Source of the DNA: Crossiella equi
GTDB lineage: Bacteria; Actinomycetota; Actinomycetes; Mycobacteriales; Pseudonocardiaceae
Direction of reading: 5' to 3'
Assembly: GCF_017876755.1 (NCBI RefSeq)
Contig: NZ_JAGIOO010000001.1
Span: 3,829,786-3,893,785, forward strand
Length of the DNA stretch: 64,000 bases
Below the pieces are notes generated by a model, which saw only the letters and a program-made list of their open reading frames with translations, ran no database searches and was not told the origin of the DNA. Position numbers and translations under genes: made by a program. Position 1 is the stretch's first letter. Each line of letters starts with the position of its first letter. Shown one piece after another: positions 43,258-51,770 of the stretch.

Positions 43258-45232
43258 ACTCGGGGTTGATCAGCAAACACCCCGTGGCGTGCACCGTGGC
43301 GGCGTGCCCCGGCTGCACCAGCGTGGTCGAGTCCGGCTCCACGATCAGGGCCGGGCCGCTGACCACGTTGCCCGCCAACAGCTTGGCCCGGTCGTAGACG
43401 TCCGCGGCCACCAGCTCCGCGTCCACCACGATCTTGGCCTGGCGCAGCAGCGCGTCCGGGATCGGGTTGCGGCGGCCGGGCAGCGGCACGTGGCTGTGCA
43501 CCGCCGGACGCGGGCCGCGGACCACCACGCGCAGCGCCTGGACCTCGGCGTCCGGCTCGATGCCCAGCGCGACCCTGGGGTCCTCCGCGGCCAGCACCTT
43601 CTCGTCCACCTCGGCCAGCAGCTCGGTGACCAGGCCGCCCGCGCCGCGCACGGTCAGGTCGGCCTGCGCACACAGCTGCTCGCGGGGCACCCCGCGCGCG
43701 AGGAGGCGGTCCGAGGCGGTGCGCACCAGCTCGGCCAGCACCGCGTGCAGCCGGGCCGGGCCCGCACCGGCCAGTCCGGGCGCGACGGCCTCCTCGTTCG
43801 GCTCGGCCCCGGCCAGGCCGTAGGCGCCGAGCGTGCCCGGGGAGGGCGGCACGATGACCGGCCAGGTGCCCGCGATCCGGGCCAGCGCGTTGGCGTGCAA
43901 GGGGCCCGCGCCGCCGAAGACCACCAGCGGGAAGTCGTGCGGGTCGTGCCCGTTGCGCACCGCGACCAGCCGCAACGCGCGGAACAGCTTGTCGTTGACC
44001 ATGGCCAGCACCTCGCCCGCCGCGCGCTCCGGGCTGGGCAGCGCCAGGGCGTCGGCCAGTGCGGCGACCGCCTTGCGGCCGCCCGCCACGTCCAGCTTCA
44101 CGCGCCCGCCCGCGATGGCGTCCGGCAGGTAGCCCAGGGCCAGGTTGACATCGGTGACGGTGGGCTTGGTGCCGCCGTTGCGGTAGGAGATCGGGCCGGG
44201 CATGGCACCGGCGGAGGCCGGGCCGATGCGCAGCTCCATGGTGCTCTTGGACACCCGGACCAGCGAGCAGCCGCCCAGTGCGATCGTGTGCACGTCCACA
44301 CCCGGGGCGCGCACGGTGAGGTCGCCGACCGAGGTGTGCCGTTCCAGCGGCACCTGCCCGTCGCGCACCAGGGCCACATCCGCCGAGCTGCCGCCCAGGT
44401 CCAGCGTGAGCACGTCCGGGTACCCGGCCAGGGCGGCGAAGTGCGCGGCCGCCCGCACCCCGCCCGCGCGCCCGGAGGACAGCGTGGCGATGGGCCGCTC
44501 GACCGAGTGCCCGGCCGTGGTGGGCCGCCCGTCGTTGCGCGGCACCGAGACCCGGGCCGGGATGCCCGCCGAGGCCAGCGCCTCGGCCAGGTCGCGCTGG
44601 GTCTTGGCGGCCAGCGGGCGCAGGTAGCTGTTCACCACGGCGGTGGCGGTGCGCTCGTACTCGCGAGGCTCGTGCAGCGCGTGCGCGGACAGCGTGACCG
44701 GGATGCCCGGCAGCTCCTCGGCGGCCAGCTCGCCGAGCAGCCGCTCGTGCGAGTCGTTGGCCACCGCGTTGAGCAGCGAGATGGTCAGCGCCTCGACGCG
44801 GGCGGCGCGCAGGCGGCGCAGCGCGATGCGGGCCGCGGCGGTGTCCAGCGGGCGCACCAGCACGCCGTCCGCGGCGATGCGCTCGGTGACCTCGATGGTG
44901 TCCTCGGGACGGGCCAGCGGTTCGGCGGCGTAGCTGCGGGCCAGCTGGAGCACCTGGCGGAACCCGGTGGTGGTGACCAGGCCGACCCGGGCGCCGCTGC
45001 CCTGCAGGATGGCGTTGCCCGCCGCGGTGCCGCCGTGCAGCACATGCCCGATCAGCGTGGGGTCGACCCCGGCCGCGCGGCAGGTGTCGCGGATGCCGTT
45101 GAGCACGGCCGCGGCGAGGTTGTGCGGGGTGGTCGGGCACTTGGCGCGGAAGGCCGCGCCGGTGCGCTCGTCGACGAGCAGCACGTCGGTGAACGTGTCC
45201 CCGACATCGACTCCGAGGCGATAGCCCCCCAC
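43256..45232 (-). CDS. Hydantoinase A/N-methylhydantoinase-type protein
   Basis: A 658-residue member of the HyuA/5-oxoprolinase family, ATP-using hydrolases of cyclic amides. N-terminal RLGVDVGDTFTDVLLVD is the ATPase phosphate-1 loop (usually VGGTFTD, so Gly is Asp here). HGGTAAGNAI, LTLDLGGSSADVALV and FGGAGPLHA are family signatures. GTG 45232 has GGGGAG seven bases upstream; the frame is open to 45331 without family content. The usual partner HyuB is absent from this window. It lies 102 bases downstream of a GntR-type regulator on the same strand and opposite an HMG-CoA lyase-like gene, so the three probably form one catabolic locus. Confidence 0.85.
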   Translation of the reverse strand: MGGYRLGVDVGDTFTDVLLVDERTGAAFRAKCPTTPHNLAAAVLNGIRDTCRAAGVDPTLIGHVLHGGTAAGNAILQGSGARVGLVTTTGFRQVLQLARSYAAEPLARPEDTIEVTERIAADGVLVRPLDTAAARIALRRLRAARVEALTISLLNAVANDSHERLLGELAAEELPGIPVTLSAHALHEPREYERTATAVVNSYLRPLAAKTQRDLAEALASAGIPARVSVPRNDGRPTTAGHSVERPIATLSSGRAGGVRAAAHFAALAGYPDVLTLDLGGSSADVALVRDGQVPLERHTSVGDLTVRAPGVDVHTIALGGCSLVRVSKSTMELRIGPASAGAMPGPISYRNGGTKPTVTDVNLALGYLPDAIAGGRVKLDVAGGRKAVAALADALALPSPERAAGEVLAMVNDKLFRALRLVAVRNGHDPHDFPLVVFGGAGPLHANALARIAGTWPVIVPPSPGTLGAYGLAGAEPNEEAVAPGLAGAGPARLHAVLAELVRTASDRLLARGVPREQLCAQADLTVRGAGGLVTELLAEVDEKVLAAEDPRVALGIEPDAEVQALRVVVRGPRPAVHSHVPLPGRRNPIPDALLRQAKIVVDAELVAADVYDRAKLLAGNVVSGPALIVEPDSTTLVQPGHAATVHATGCLLINPE

Positions 45233-45334
45233 CCTGTTCTCCCCGTCCCGACCGCGTACCTCGTATGCACCAGCATTCTGCTCCCCCGGCACCGGCGTGC
45301 TTCCACGCGGTCCGGGTGCCGCGCTCGGCACTGC

Positions 45335-45979
45335 TCAGGACTCCAGTGCGCGGAGCAGGACCTGCTTGGCGGCCAGCACCTGGGCGCGCATCACGCACTC
45401 CGCCCACGCCGCGTCGCCCGCGGCCAGCGCGTCCACCAGCTCGCGGTGGTGGGACAGGGTGCGGGCCAGCTCCGCGGGGTCGTGGTGGCGGAAGGTGCGC
45501 AGGGTGTGCGGGATGTCGGCGGCGGTGGCCAGCAGCGCGGTGACCCGGGGGCTGGCCGCGGCCTCGGCGAGCACGGCGTGGAACCGGTCGCACAGCTCGG
45601 CCAGCTGGTCCAGGTCCTGGCGCTTGCCGGGCCGGGCGGCCTGGGCCATGCCGTCACGCAGCCGCGCCAGGTGCCGCAGCACGTCCGGGGTGACCCGGCT
45701 GGCCGCGCGGGTGGCCAGAAAGGACTCCAGCAGCACGCGCAGGTCGTAGAGCTCCTCGACGTCCTCGGTGCTCCACTGGGCCACCCGGGCGCCCCGGTGC
45801 GGCTCCAGCTCGACCAGGCCCTCGACCTCCAGGCGGCGCAGGGCCTCCCGGACGGGCGTGCGCGACAGGCCGAGGCCCTCGGCCAGCTCGACCTCGCCCA
45901 GGCGTTCGGTCGGCTTGTGCGTGCCGTCCAGGATGCCCGCACGCAGGGTTTGGTACGCCTTCTCCGCTGCCAGCGCCAC
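45335..45979 (-). CDS. GntR/FadR-family transcription regulator
   Basis: A 214-residue regulator. The winged HTH lies at about 1-66 (LAEGLGLSRTPVREALRRLEVEGLVE, read in parts), and an all-helical FCD ligand domain at about 75-205 has His and Asp residues that bind metal in this subfamily (DRFHAVL, HHRELVDAL). GTG 45979 is the likely start. It is divergent from the HMG-CoA lyase-like gene, across 125 bases with strong inverted repeats, and upstream of the hydantoinase-like gene. It probably represses both until its carboxylate ligand appears. Confidence 0.88.
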   Translation of the reverse strand: MALAAEKAYQTLRAGILDGTHKPTERLGEVELAEGLGLSRTPVREALRRLEVEGLVELEPHRGARVAQWSTEDVEELYDLRVLLESFLATRAASRVTPDVLRHLARLRDGMAQAARPGKRQDLDQLAELCDRFHAVLAEAAASPRVTALLATAADIPHTLRTFRHHDPAELARTLSHHRELVDALAAGDAAWAECVMRAQVLAAKQVLLRALES

Positions 45980-46000
45980 GTGTCACCGTCCGGAATGCAA

Positions 46001-46037
46001 GCTGCATCATTTTGTATGCAAACTAGAGTGATGCAGC
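46001..46037. promoter_or_regulatory. GntR-type operator region
   Basis: A 9-bp perfect inverted repeat, GCTGCATCA (46001-46009) and TGATGCAGC (46029-46037), encloses TTGTATGCAA (46012-46021), which is close to a GntR-type site. TTGACA follows at 46041-46046. On the minus strand TTGCTG and TACAAA are 17 bases apart here, a possible promoter for the regulator gene. Confidence 0.6.
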
Positions 46038-46086
46038 AACTTGACACAAGTTGCCAGCGCCTGGAAGCTCCCGTCTGACGAACGCT

Positions 46087-46094
46087 TGTATACA
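46087..46094. promoter_or_regulatory. Second GntR-like half-site near the lyase start
   Basis: The palindrome TGTATACA, preceded by T and followed directly by GGAG, the ribosome-binding site of the 46105 gene. Binding here would block both RNA polymerase and ribosome access. It resembles TTGTATGCAA at 46012. Confidence 0.5.
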
Positions 46095-46104
46095 GGAGCC
46101 GTTC

Positions 46105-46992
46105 TTGGACGCTGTTCAGCTCGTGGAGATCGCTCCCCGGCACGGGCTCGCGGGCGAGCCCGTCAATCTGTCCACAGTGGACAAGATTGAGCTGGTGGAG
46201 TGCCTCACCTCGGCCGGTCTGCGCCGCATCGAGGCGGTGTCGTTCAGCCCGCCCTTCGCCGAGGACGCCGAGTCGGTGCTCTCCGCCCTGCCCCCGCTGC
46301 CCGGCCTGCGCTACGGCGCGCTGGTCCCGGACCGCGCGGGCCTGCGCCGGGCGGCCGCCGCCGGGGCGGGCGAGGTCCAGTTCGTGCTGCCCGCCACCGA
46401 GGACTTCGCGCTGCGGCACGAGCAGCGCGGCCGGGAACGGCTGCTGGCGGAGCTGGCCGAGGTCACCGAGGAGGGCCGGACCTCGGGCGTACCGGTGTCG
46501 GTGGGCATCGCGGCGGCCTTCGGCTGCCCGTTCACCGGTGAGGTGCCGGTCGCCGAGGTGGCCCGGCTGGCGGCCCGGATCGCGGCCACCGGACCGGCCG
46601 AGCTGTCCCTGGCCGACACCATCGGCGTGGCCGCCCCGGCCCAGGTGCGCGCGCTGATCACCGAGGTGGCGGCGGCCGCGCCGGGCGTCCGGCTGCGCTG
46701 CCACTTCCACAACAGCCGCAACACCGGCTACGCCAACGCGATCGCCGCGGTGGAGGCCGGGGTGCGGGTGCTGGACGTCTCGGCGGGTGGTTTCGGCGGC
46801 TGCCGGTTCGCCCCCGGCGCGGCCGGGAACGTGGCGACCGAAGATGTGGTTTACGCGCTGGAGCGCATGGGTATGGCAACCGGTGTGGACATGATCACGG
46901 TGGCCGACACGGCAGCCTGGCTCGCCCAGCGCCTCGGCCGCCCCTCGCCTGCCCTGCTGGGCAAGGCAGGCATGTTCCCGCCGACTGTCTGA
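46105..46992 (+). CDS. HMG-CoA lyase-like aldolase
   Basis: A 295-residue TIM-barrel protein of the DRE-TIM metallolyase group, closest to hydroxymethylglutaryl-CoA lyase. It starts with VEIAPRHGLAGEPV, where the usual PRDGLQ has His for the metal-binding Asp. The other ligands are present in CHFHNSRNTGYANA. Cys in GGCRF lies on the flexible lid. The TTG at 46105 has AGGAG six bases upstream. It is divergent from the GntR regulator. The substrate may be an acyl-CoA from degradation of the ring compound handled by the hydantoinase-like protein; this is inference. Confidence 0.83.
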   Translation: MDAVQLVEIAPRHGLAGEPVNLSTVDKIELVECLTSAGLRRIEAVSFSPPFAEDAESVLSALPPLPGLRYGALVPDRAGLRRAAAAGAGEVQFVLPATEDFALRHEQRGRERLLAELAEVTEEGRTSGVPVSVGIAAAFGCPFTGEVPVAEVARLAARIAATGPAELSLADTIGVAAPAQVRALITEVAAAAPGVRLRCHFHNSRNTGYANAIAAVEAGVRVLDVSAGGFGGCRFAPGAAGNVATEDVVYALERMGMATGVDMITVADTAAWLAQRLGRPSPALLGKAGMFPPTV

Positions 46993-47046
46993 CCAGCCCG
47001 GCCGGTGTCCGACCCCCAGGGGCACCGGTCGGGCCCTTCGTGGGGT

Positions 47047-47664
47047 TCATCTCCAGGCGCGCCAACCGGAGTAGCCGAGCACGACGGCCAGCATGACCAG
47101 GGGCGTGGCCCAGGGCAGCAGGAACCCCAGCCCGAACGCGACCGGCGGCGCGGCCACCGCGGCCCAGACGTGCCCGGCGGGAGCGGCGGACTGCTTCCTC
47201 GCGGGCGTCCACGGCGTGCGCCCCCAGGGCTTCGCGACGGACAGCCAGGCCTGGAACGCGATCGCCCCGGCCATCCCCGCCGAGGCCACCGCCAGGAACC
47301 CGGCCTCTCCCCCGGTCCGCGCGGCCTCGTGCAGGTTCCCGCTGAGCAGGAAGATGCCCAGGTAGAGCTGGCCGAGGGTGATAACGAACTTCGCCAGCAC
47401 CCACCAGTGCCGGAAGAAGCCCCAGGCGGTCAGCGCGGAGAGCATGAACCCGGTGAACGCCGAGGTCTCCGCCAGGATCTGCAGCACGCGGACGTCCAGC
47501 ACCTCGGCCATCCGGTAGGCCGCCAGCCGCTCGGCCCCCTGTGCCGAAAGCCCGTGGGTGACCAACGCGAACAGGCCCAGCGCCTGTGCCAGCCAGCCCA
47601 CCGAGCTCACCACGTGCAGCCACACCAGCAGGTTCCGGGCCCGCTGCGCCCCGCTCTTCGCCAT
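47047..47664 (-). CDS. Small integral membrane protein, possibly DUF2269-like
   Basis: A 205-residue protein with four to five hydrophobic helices. Residues 1-60 contain LLVWLHVVSSVGWLAQALGLF with a conserved His and Trp, and the rest has GFFRHWWVLAKFVITLGQLYLG. It resembles DUF2269-type membrane proteins, but this is weak. ATG 47664 has GGAGG only one base away, so the true start may differ. It lies just downstream of repeat array B and upstream of nothing on its strand until the array. No function can be given. Confidence 0.65.
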   Translation of the reverse strand: MAKSGAQRARNLLVWLHVVSSVGWLAQALGLFALVTHGLSAQGAERLAAYRMAEVLDVRVLQILAETSAFTGFMLSALTAWGFFRHWWVLAKFVITLGQLYLGIFLLSGNLHEAARTGGEAGFLAVASAGMAGAIAFQAWLSVAKPWGRTPWTPARKQSAAPAGHVWAAVAAPPVAFGLGFLLPWATPLVMLAVVLGYSGWRAWR

Positions 47665-47728
47665 GCCTCCACGGTCGCCGGGCGGCGCGGCCGGGACATC
47701 GGGACGGCCCCGGACCCCGCCCCGGAGG

Positions 47729-47764
47729 GTGTCGCACACCGGCCGTACGGACGGCGTGCGACAC
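47729..47764. repeat. 9-bp inverted repeat beside repeat array B
   Basis: GTGTCGCAC (47729-47737) and GTGCGACAC (47756-47764), perfect arms with 18 bases between them. It lies just outside the 22-bp array and shares its GTACG-rich spacing. It may belong to the same element or be a separate hairpin. Confidence 0.7.
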
Positions 47765-47766
47765 CG

Positions 47767-47911
47767 GACGTACGGAATCGGCCGACACGACGTACCAGAC
47801 CGGCCAACACGCGGTGCGGAACCGGCCAACACGAACCCAAACCGGAACCCACACGCCGTGTTGGCCGAGCTCGTACGTCGTGTTGGCCGAGCTCGTACGT
47901 CGTGTTGGCCG
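47767..47911. repeat. Inverted array of the 22-bp unit, locus B
   Basis: Six copies of the unit found at 16814-16936. The inverted half has cores at 47779 (CGGCCGACAC, one change), 47801 and 47823. The direct half has GTGTTGGCCG at 47858, 47880 and 47902. Every step within a half is exactly 22 bases. The last two direct units are identical, with AGCTC as the five-base spacer and GTACGTC. It lies between the membrane protein gene and the 3' end of rmlD. Confidence 0.92.
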
Positions 47912-47918
47912 GTGACGG

Positions 47919-48839
47919 TCAGGGCGTCGGGCGCAGCTCTGGGCCGTGCTGGCGGAAGGCCTCCGCCAGGGCGGTGCGCCAGGGCGGCATGGGCGGCAGG
48001 CCCTCCGCGTCCCAGGCCGCCGGGGACAGCACCGAGTAGGCCGGGCGGGCCGCCGGAGTCGGGTAGTCGGCCGTGGTGCACGGCTGGACTCGCGCCGGGT
48101 CGGCGCCCAGCTCCTCGAACACCGCCTGGGCGAAACCGTGCCAGCTGGTCTGGCCGGTGTTCGTGCAGTGCAGGACCCGGCTCGCGGGCGGCTGCCCGCC
48201 GGTCGCCCGTTCGGCCAGGGCCACCAGGGCCGCGGCCAGGTCGGCGGTCCAGGTCGGGCTGCCCACCTGGTCGGCGACGACCTTCAGGGTGTCGCGGGTG
48301 GCTTCCAGCCTCGCCATGGTCTTGACGAAGTTGTGGCCGTGCGCGCCGTAGACCCAGGAGGTGCGGACGACGTAGGCCAGGGCCGGTGAGGCCAGGACGG
48401 CCTGTTCGCCCGCGAGCTTGGTGCGGCCGTAGGCCGAGCGGGGGCCGGTGGCGTCGCCCGGCTCGTAGGGGGCCGTGGCCTCGCCCGGGAAGACGTAGTC
48501 GGTGGAGACGTGCACCAGCGGCACGCCGTGGGCGGCGCAGGCCTTGGCCAGGTTGGCCGGACCGCTGCCGTTGACCGCCAGCGCCCGGTCCTCGTCGGTC
48601 TCCGCCTTGTCCACGGCGGTGTAGGCGCCCGCGCTCAGCACGGCCGGGCGCAGGCCCGCGTCGCGGGCGGCGGTGGCGATCGCGTGCACCGCGTCGTCGA
48701 CCGCCTCCGCGTCGGTGACGTCCAGCTCGGCCGAGCCCGGGGCGTGGGCCAACCATCCATCCTTTGCGGACACAAGGCGGGTCAGGTCGGTGCCGAGCTG
48801 GCCCTTGCCGCCGGTGACCAGGAGTCCGAGTCCGGGCAC
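47919..48839 (-). CDS. rmlD: dTDP-4-dehydrorhamnose reductase
   Basis: Last step of dTDP-L-rhamnose synthesis. The 306-residue SDR-family product has the NADPH-binding LLVTGGKGQLGTDL at the start, SAGAYTAVDKAE, the catalytic STDYVF and YGRTKLAGE (Tyr and Lys). GTG 48839 lies four bases after the rmlB stop codon, in a two-gene operon. RmlA and RmlC are not in the window. Downstream, eight bases past the stop, the 22-bp repeat array begins. Confidence 0.95.
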   Translation of the reverse strand: MPGLGLLVTGGKGQLGTDLTRLVSAKDGWLAHAPGSAELDVTDAEAVDDAVHAIATAARDAGLRPAVLSAGAYTAVDKAETDEDRALAVNGSGPANLAKACAAHGVPLVHVSTDYVFPGEATAPYEPGDATGPRSAYGRTKLAGEQAVLASPALAYVVRTSWVYGAHGHNFVKTMARLEATRDTLKVVADQVGSPTWTADLAAALVALAERATGGQPPASRVLHCTNTGQTSWHGFAQAVFEELGADPARVQPCTTADYPTPAARPAYSVLSPAAWDAEGLPPMPPWRTALAEAFRQHGPELRPTP

Positions 48840-48843
48840 CGGC

Positions 48844-49836
48844 TCAGCCCTTGGCCAGGGCGGCGCGCTGCTTGAGCGGCTCCCACCAGGCGCGGTTGTC
48901 GCGGTACCACTGGACCGTGGTGGCCAGGCCCTCGGCGAAGGGCACCCGCGGCGCGTAGCCCAGCTCGGCGCTGATCTTGCCGATGTCCACCGAGTAGCGG
49001 CGGTCGTGGCCCAAGCGGTCGGTGACCGGGGTGACCGCGGACCAGTCGCGGCCGGTGGCCTCGAGCAGCAGGCCGGTGAGCTCCTTGTTGGTCAGCTCGG
49101 TGCCGCCGCCGATGTTGTAGATCTCGCCCGCCCGGCCGCCCTCGGCGACCAGCTGGATGCCCCGGCAGTGGTCGTCCACGTGCAGCCAGTCGCGCACGTT
49201 CAGGCCGTCGCCGTAGAGCGGCACGGTGCCGCCGTCGATGAGGTTGGTCACGAACAGCGGGATGACCTTCTCCGGGAACTGGTACGGCCCGTAGTTGTTG
49301 GAGCAGCGCGTGACGCACACCGGCAGGCCGTGCGTGCGGAAGTAGGAGCGCGCGAGCAGGTCGGAGCTGGCCTTGGACGCCGAGTACGGCGAGTTCGGCT
49401 CGAGGATGTGGTCCTCGGCCCAGGAGCCCTCGTCGATGGAGCCGTAGACCTCGTCGGTGGAGACGTGCACGAACTTGCCGACACCCGCCTCCAGCGCGCC
49501 CTGGAGCAGGTTCTGGGTGCCCAGCACGTTGGTCAGCACGAAGTCGGCCGCACCGGTGATCGAGCGGTCCACGTGCGACTCGGCGGCGAAGTGCACCACG
49601 ACGTCCTGGCCGTTCATGAGCTTGCGCACCAGCTCGGCGTCGCAGATGTCGCCCTCGACGAACATCAGCTCCGGGCTGTCCTCCACCGGCGCCAGGTTCG
49701 TGCGGCTGCCCGCGTAGGTGAGCTTGTCCAGCACCGTGACCTCGGCCCCGGCGAAGGCCGGGTAGGCCCCGCCCAGCACCTGACGCACGTAGTGCGAGCC
49801 GATGAATCCGGCACCACCTGTGACCAGTACCCGCAT
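48844..49836 (-). CDS. rmlB: dTDP-glucose 4,6-dehydratase
   Basis: Converts dTDP-glucose to dTDP-4-keto-6-deoxyglucose. The 330-residue product has VTGGAGFIGSH at the NAD site, HFAAESHVDRSI, STDEVYG and the catalytic YSASKASSD, all typical of RmlB. ATG 49836 is preceded by GGGGAGG seven bases upstream; the frame extends to 50796 without family content. In mycobacteria rmlB lies elsewhere. Here it is next to rmlD and divergent from the LCP gene, with 171 bases between. Confidence 0.96.
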   Translation of the reverse strand: MRVLVTGGAGFIGSHYVRQVLGGAYPAFAGAEVTVLDKLTYAGSRTNLAPVEDSPELMFVEGDICDAELVRKLMNGQDVVVHFAAESHVDRSITGAADFVLTNVLGTQNLLQGALEAGVGKFVHVSTDEVYGSIDEGSWAEDHILEPNSPYSASKASSDLLARSYFRTHGLPVCVTRCSNNYGPYQFPEKVIPLFVTNLIDGGTVPLYGDGLNVRDWLHVDDHCRGIQLVAEGGRAGEIYNIGGGTELTNKELTGLLLEATGRDWSAVTPVTDRLGHDRRYSVDIGKISAELGYAPRVPFAEGLATTVQWYRDNRAWWEPLKQRAALAKG

Positions 49837-50007
49837 TCCGCTGCCTCCCCGGCTGCCTTCCGGCGTGATCCCGTCCCGATCCGGTCGCAGTCTGTCACGA
49901 GCAGCAACCTGGAGAACGGGTGATGCGTCCACGTTATGTCGGCGAGCGCGGCCCCGGCCGCCGCGCCCCCGATACTCTGGTGCGATTCGACCGGGAGGAG
50001 AACGGAG

Positions 50008-51720
50008 TTGGACGACCGGCCCCAGCGGCCCGGTGACCAGTACGGTCGCCCGCGCCGCCCCGCGCCGCCTGCGAACGGCGACCGGCGACGAGGCAGTGCT
50101 CCCGCAGGTGGAGCCGCACGTCAGGGGGGTGGCCGTCCCGCCGAGCGGGACCCCGGCAGCGCCCGCACCAGACCCGTGGCCAGCGACCGTGCCCGTGCCA
50201 ACGCCAGCACGGCGAAGGCGGCCCGGCCGGCCCCGGCCAAGCTGTCCGCCCAGGAGCAGGGCAAGCGCCAGGCCGTCCGCGCGGCCAAGACCGTGGTGGC
50301 CATCACATCGGCCACCGTGCTGTTCGCCAGCGGCTTCGCCTGGGCCACGCTCAGCGACCTCGACAGCGGCCTGGCCAAGAAAAAAGTGATCGAGAAGAAG
50401 GTGGGCACGGCGCCCGACGGCGCCACCGACATCCTGCTGGTCGGCAACGACTCGCGCGTGGACGCCCAGGGCAACCCGCTGCCCGCGCAGATCCTCCGCG
50501 AGCTGCGCGCCGGGGACAACGAGGGCCACCTCACCGACTCGCTGATCCTCATCCGCATCCCGAACGACGGCTCCAAGGCCTCGGCCATGTCCTTCCCGCG
50601 CGACTCCTACGTCGACGTGCCGGGCTACGGCAAGAACAAGGTCAACTCCGCGTACGCCTTCGGCCGCAACCACGCGCTCAAGACCCTGCGCAACAGCGGC
50701 AAGCCCAAGCCACAGCAGGAGAGCGAGGCCAACACCGAGGGCTCGAAGCTGCTGATCAAGACGCTGGAGAAGCTCTCCGGGGTCGAGATCGACCACTACG
50801 CCGAGGTCAACCTGCTCGGCTTCTACGACATCACCAAGGCCGTCGGCGGCGTCGAGGTGTGCATCAACAAGGCCACCAAGGACGAGAAGTCCGGCGCGAA
50901 CTTCAAGGCCGGGCCGCAGACCATCTCCGGCGGCGACGCGCTGGCCTTCGTGCGCCAGCGGTACGGGCTGCCGCGCAGCGACCTGGACCGCGTGGTGCGC
51001 CAGCAGGTGTTCATGGCGGGCCTGGCCAAGAAGATCCTCTCCGGCGGCACGCTCACCGACACCACCAAGCTCACCGACCTGATCAACGCCCTGAAGAAGT
51101 CGATCGTGCTGGACGACGGCTGGGACGTCATCGCCTTCGCCCAGCAGATGCAGGGCATGGCGGGCGGCCGGATCAGCTTCGAGACCATGCCGCTGGGCGC
51201 GCCGATCAAGAGCCCGGACGGCCAGGACGTGTTCAGCGTCGACCCGTTCAAGGTGCAGCAGTTCGCCAAGGACCTGCTCAAGGGCACCCCGCCGCCCACC
51301 ACGAGCGGCGGCTCCCCCGGGGGCGGTGGCGACCAGGTCAGCGCCAAGGTCGACGTGTTCAACACCACGACCACCCAGGGCCTGGCCACCAAGGTGCAGG
51401 ACGCGTTGGCCGCCAAGGGCTTCGCCAAGGGCAAGAGCGACAACGCACCGGCCAGGGCCAAGACCGTGGTGCGCTACGCCAAGGGCGAGAAGGCGGCCGC
51501 CGACAAGGTGGCCGAGGTGCTCGGCGGGGTGACCGTCGAGGAGAACGCCAAGGTCTCCTCGGGCACCGTCGAGGTGTACATCGGCAAGGACTACAAGGGC
51601 CCGGGCAAGAGCGGGTTCACCGGTTCGGGTGTGGTCTCACTCGATGGAGTGGACTCGGTGCAGCCCGCCGCGGCCAACGACGCACCGATCACGGCGGAGG
51701 GTGTCACCTGCGTGAACTAG
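50008..51720 (+). CDS. LytR-CpsA-Psr (LCP) ligase with LytR_C domain
   Basis: A 570-residue phosphotransferase that joins polyprenyl-PP-linked wall polymers to peptidoglycan. A basic, disordered N-terminus (1-90) precedes a membrane helix at about 93-114. The LCP domain follows with DILLVGNDSR, PRDSYVDVPGYGKNKVNSAY and FVRQRYGLPRSDLDR (key Arg and Asp). The last 120 residues are a LytR_C domain with the STVD-free start KVDVFNTTTT. TTG 50008 has GGGAGGAG seven bases upstream. It corresponds to M. tuberculosis Rv3267 (Lcp1), which links arabinogalactan to peptidoglycan, next to the linker genes. Confidence 0.93.
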   Translation: MDDRPQRPGDQYGRPRRPAPPANGDRRRGSAPAGGAARQGGGRPAERDPGSARTRPVASDRARANASTAKAARPAPAKLSAQEQGKRQAVRAAKTVVAITSATVLFASGFAWATLSDLDSGLAKKKVIEKKVGTAPDGATDILLVGNDSRVDAQGNPLPAQILRELRAGDNEGHLTDSLILIRIPNDGSKASAMSFPRDSYVDVPGYGKNKVNSAYAFGRNHALKTLRNSGKPKPQQESEANTEGSKLLIKTLEKLSGVEIDHYAEVNLLGFYDITKAVGGVEVCINKATKDEKSGANFKAGPQTISGGDALAFVRQRYGLPRSDLDRVVRQQVFMAGLAKKILSGGTLTDTTKLTDLINALKKSIVLDDGWDVIAFAQQMQGMAGGRISFETMPLGAPIKSPDGQDVFSVDPFKVQQFAKDLLKGTPPPTTSGGSPGGGGDQVSAKVDVFNTTTTQGLATKVQDALAAKGFAKGKSDNAPARAKTVVRYAKGEKAAADKVAEVLGGVTVEENAKVSSGTVEVYIGKDYKGPGKSGFTGSGVVSLDGVDSVQPAAANDAPITAEGVTCVN

Positions 51721-51770
51721 GCTGGTGACAGGGGGAATCACTGGCATGTTCGACACTGGAGGGCGGGGAC

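Noticed and set aside
43256-46992. Natural-product gene cluster
   Set aside because: Only two enzymes and a regulator are present, with no carrier proteins or typical tailoring genes.
47767-47911. CRISPR array
   Set aside because: The units are 22 bp with only five-base spacers, and half of them are inverted; no cas genes are present.
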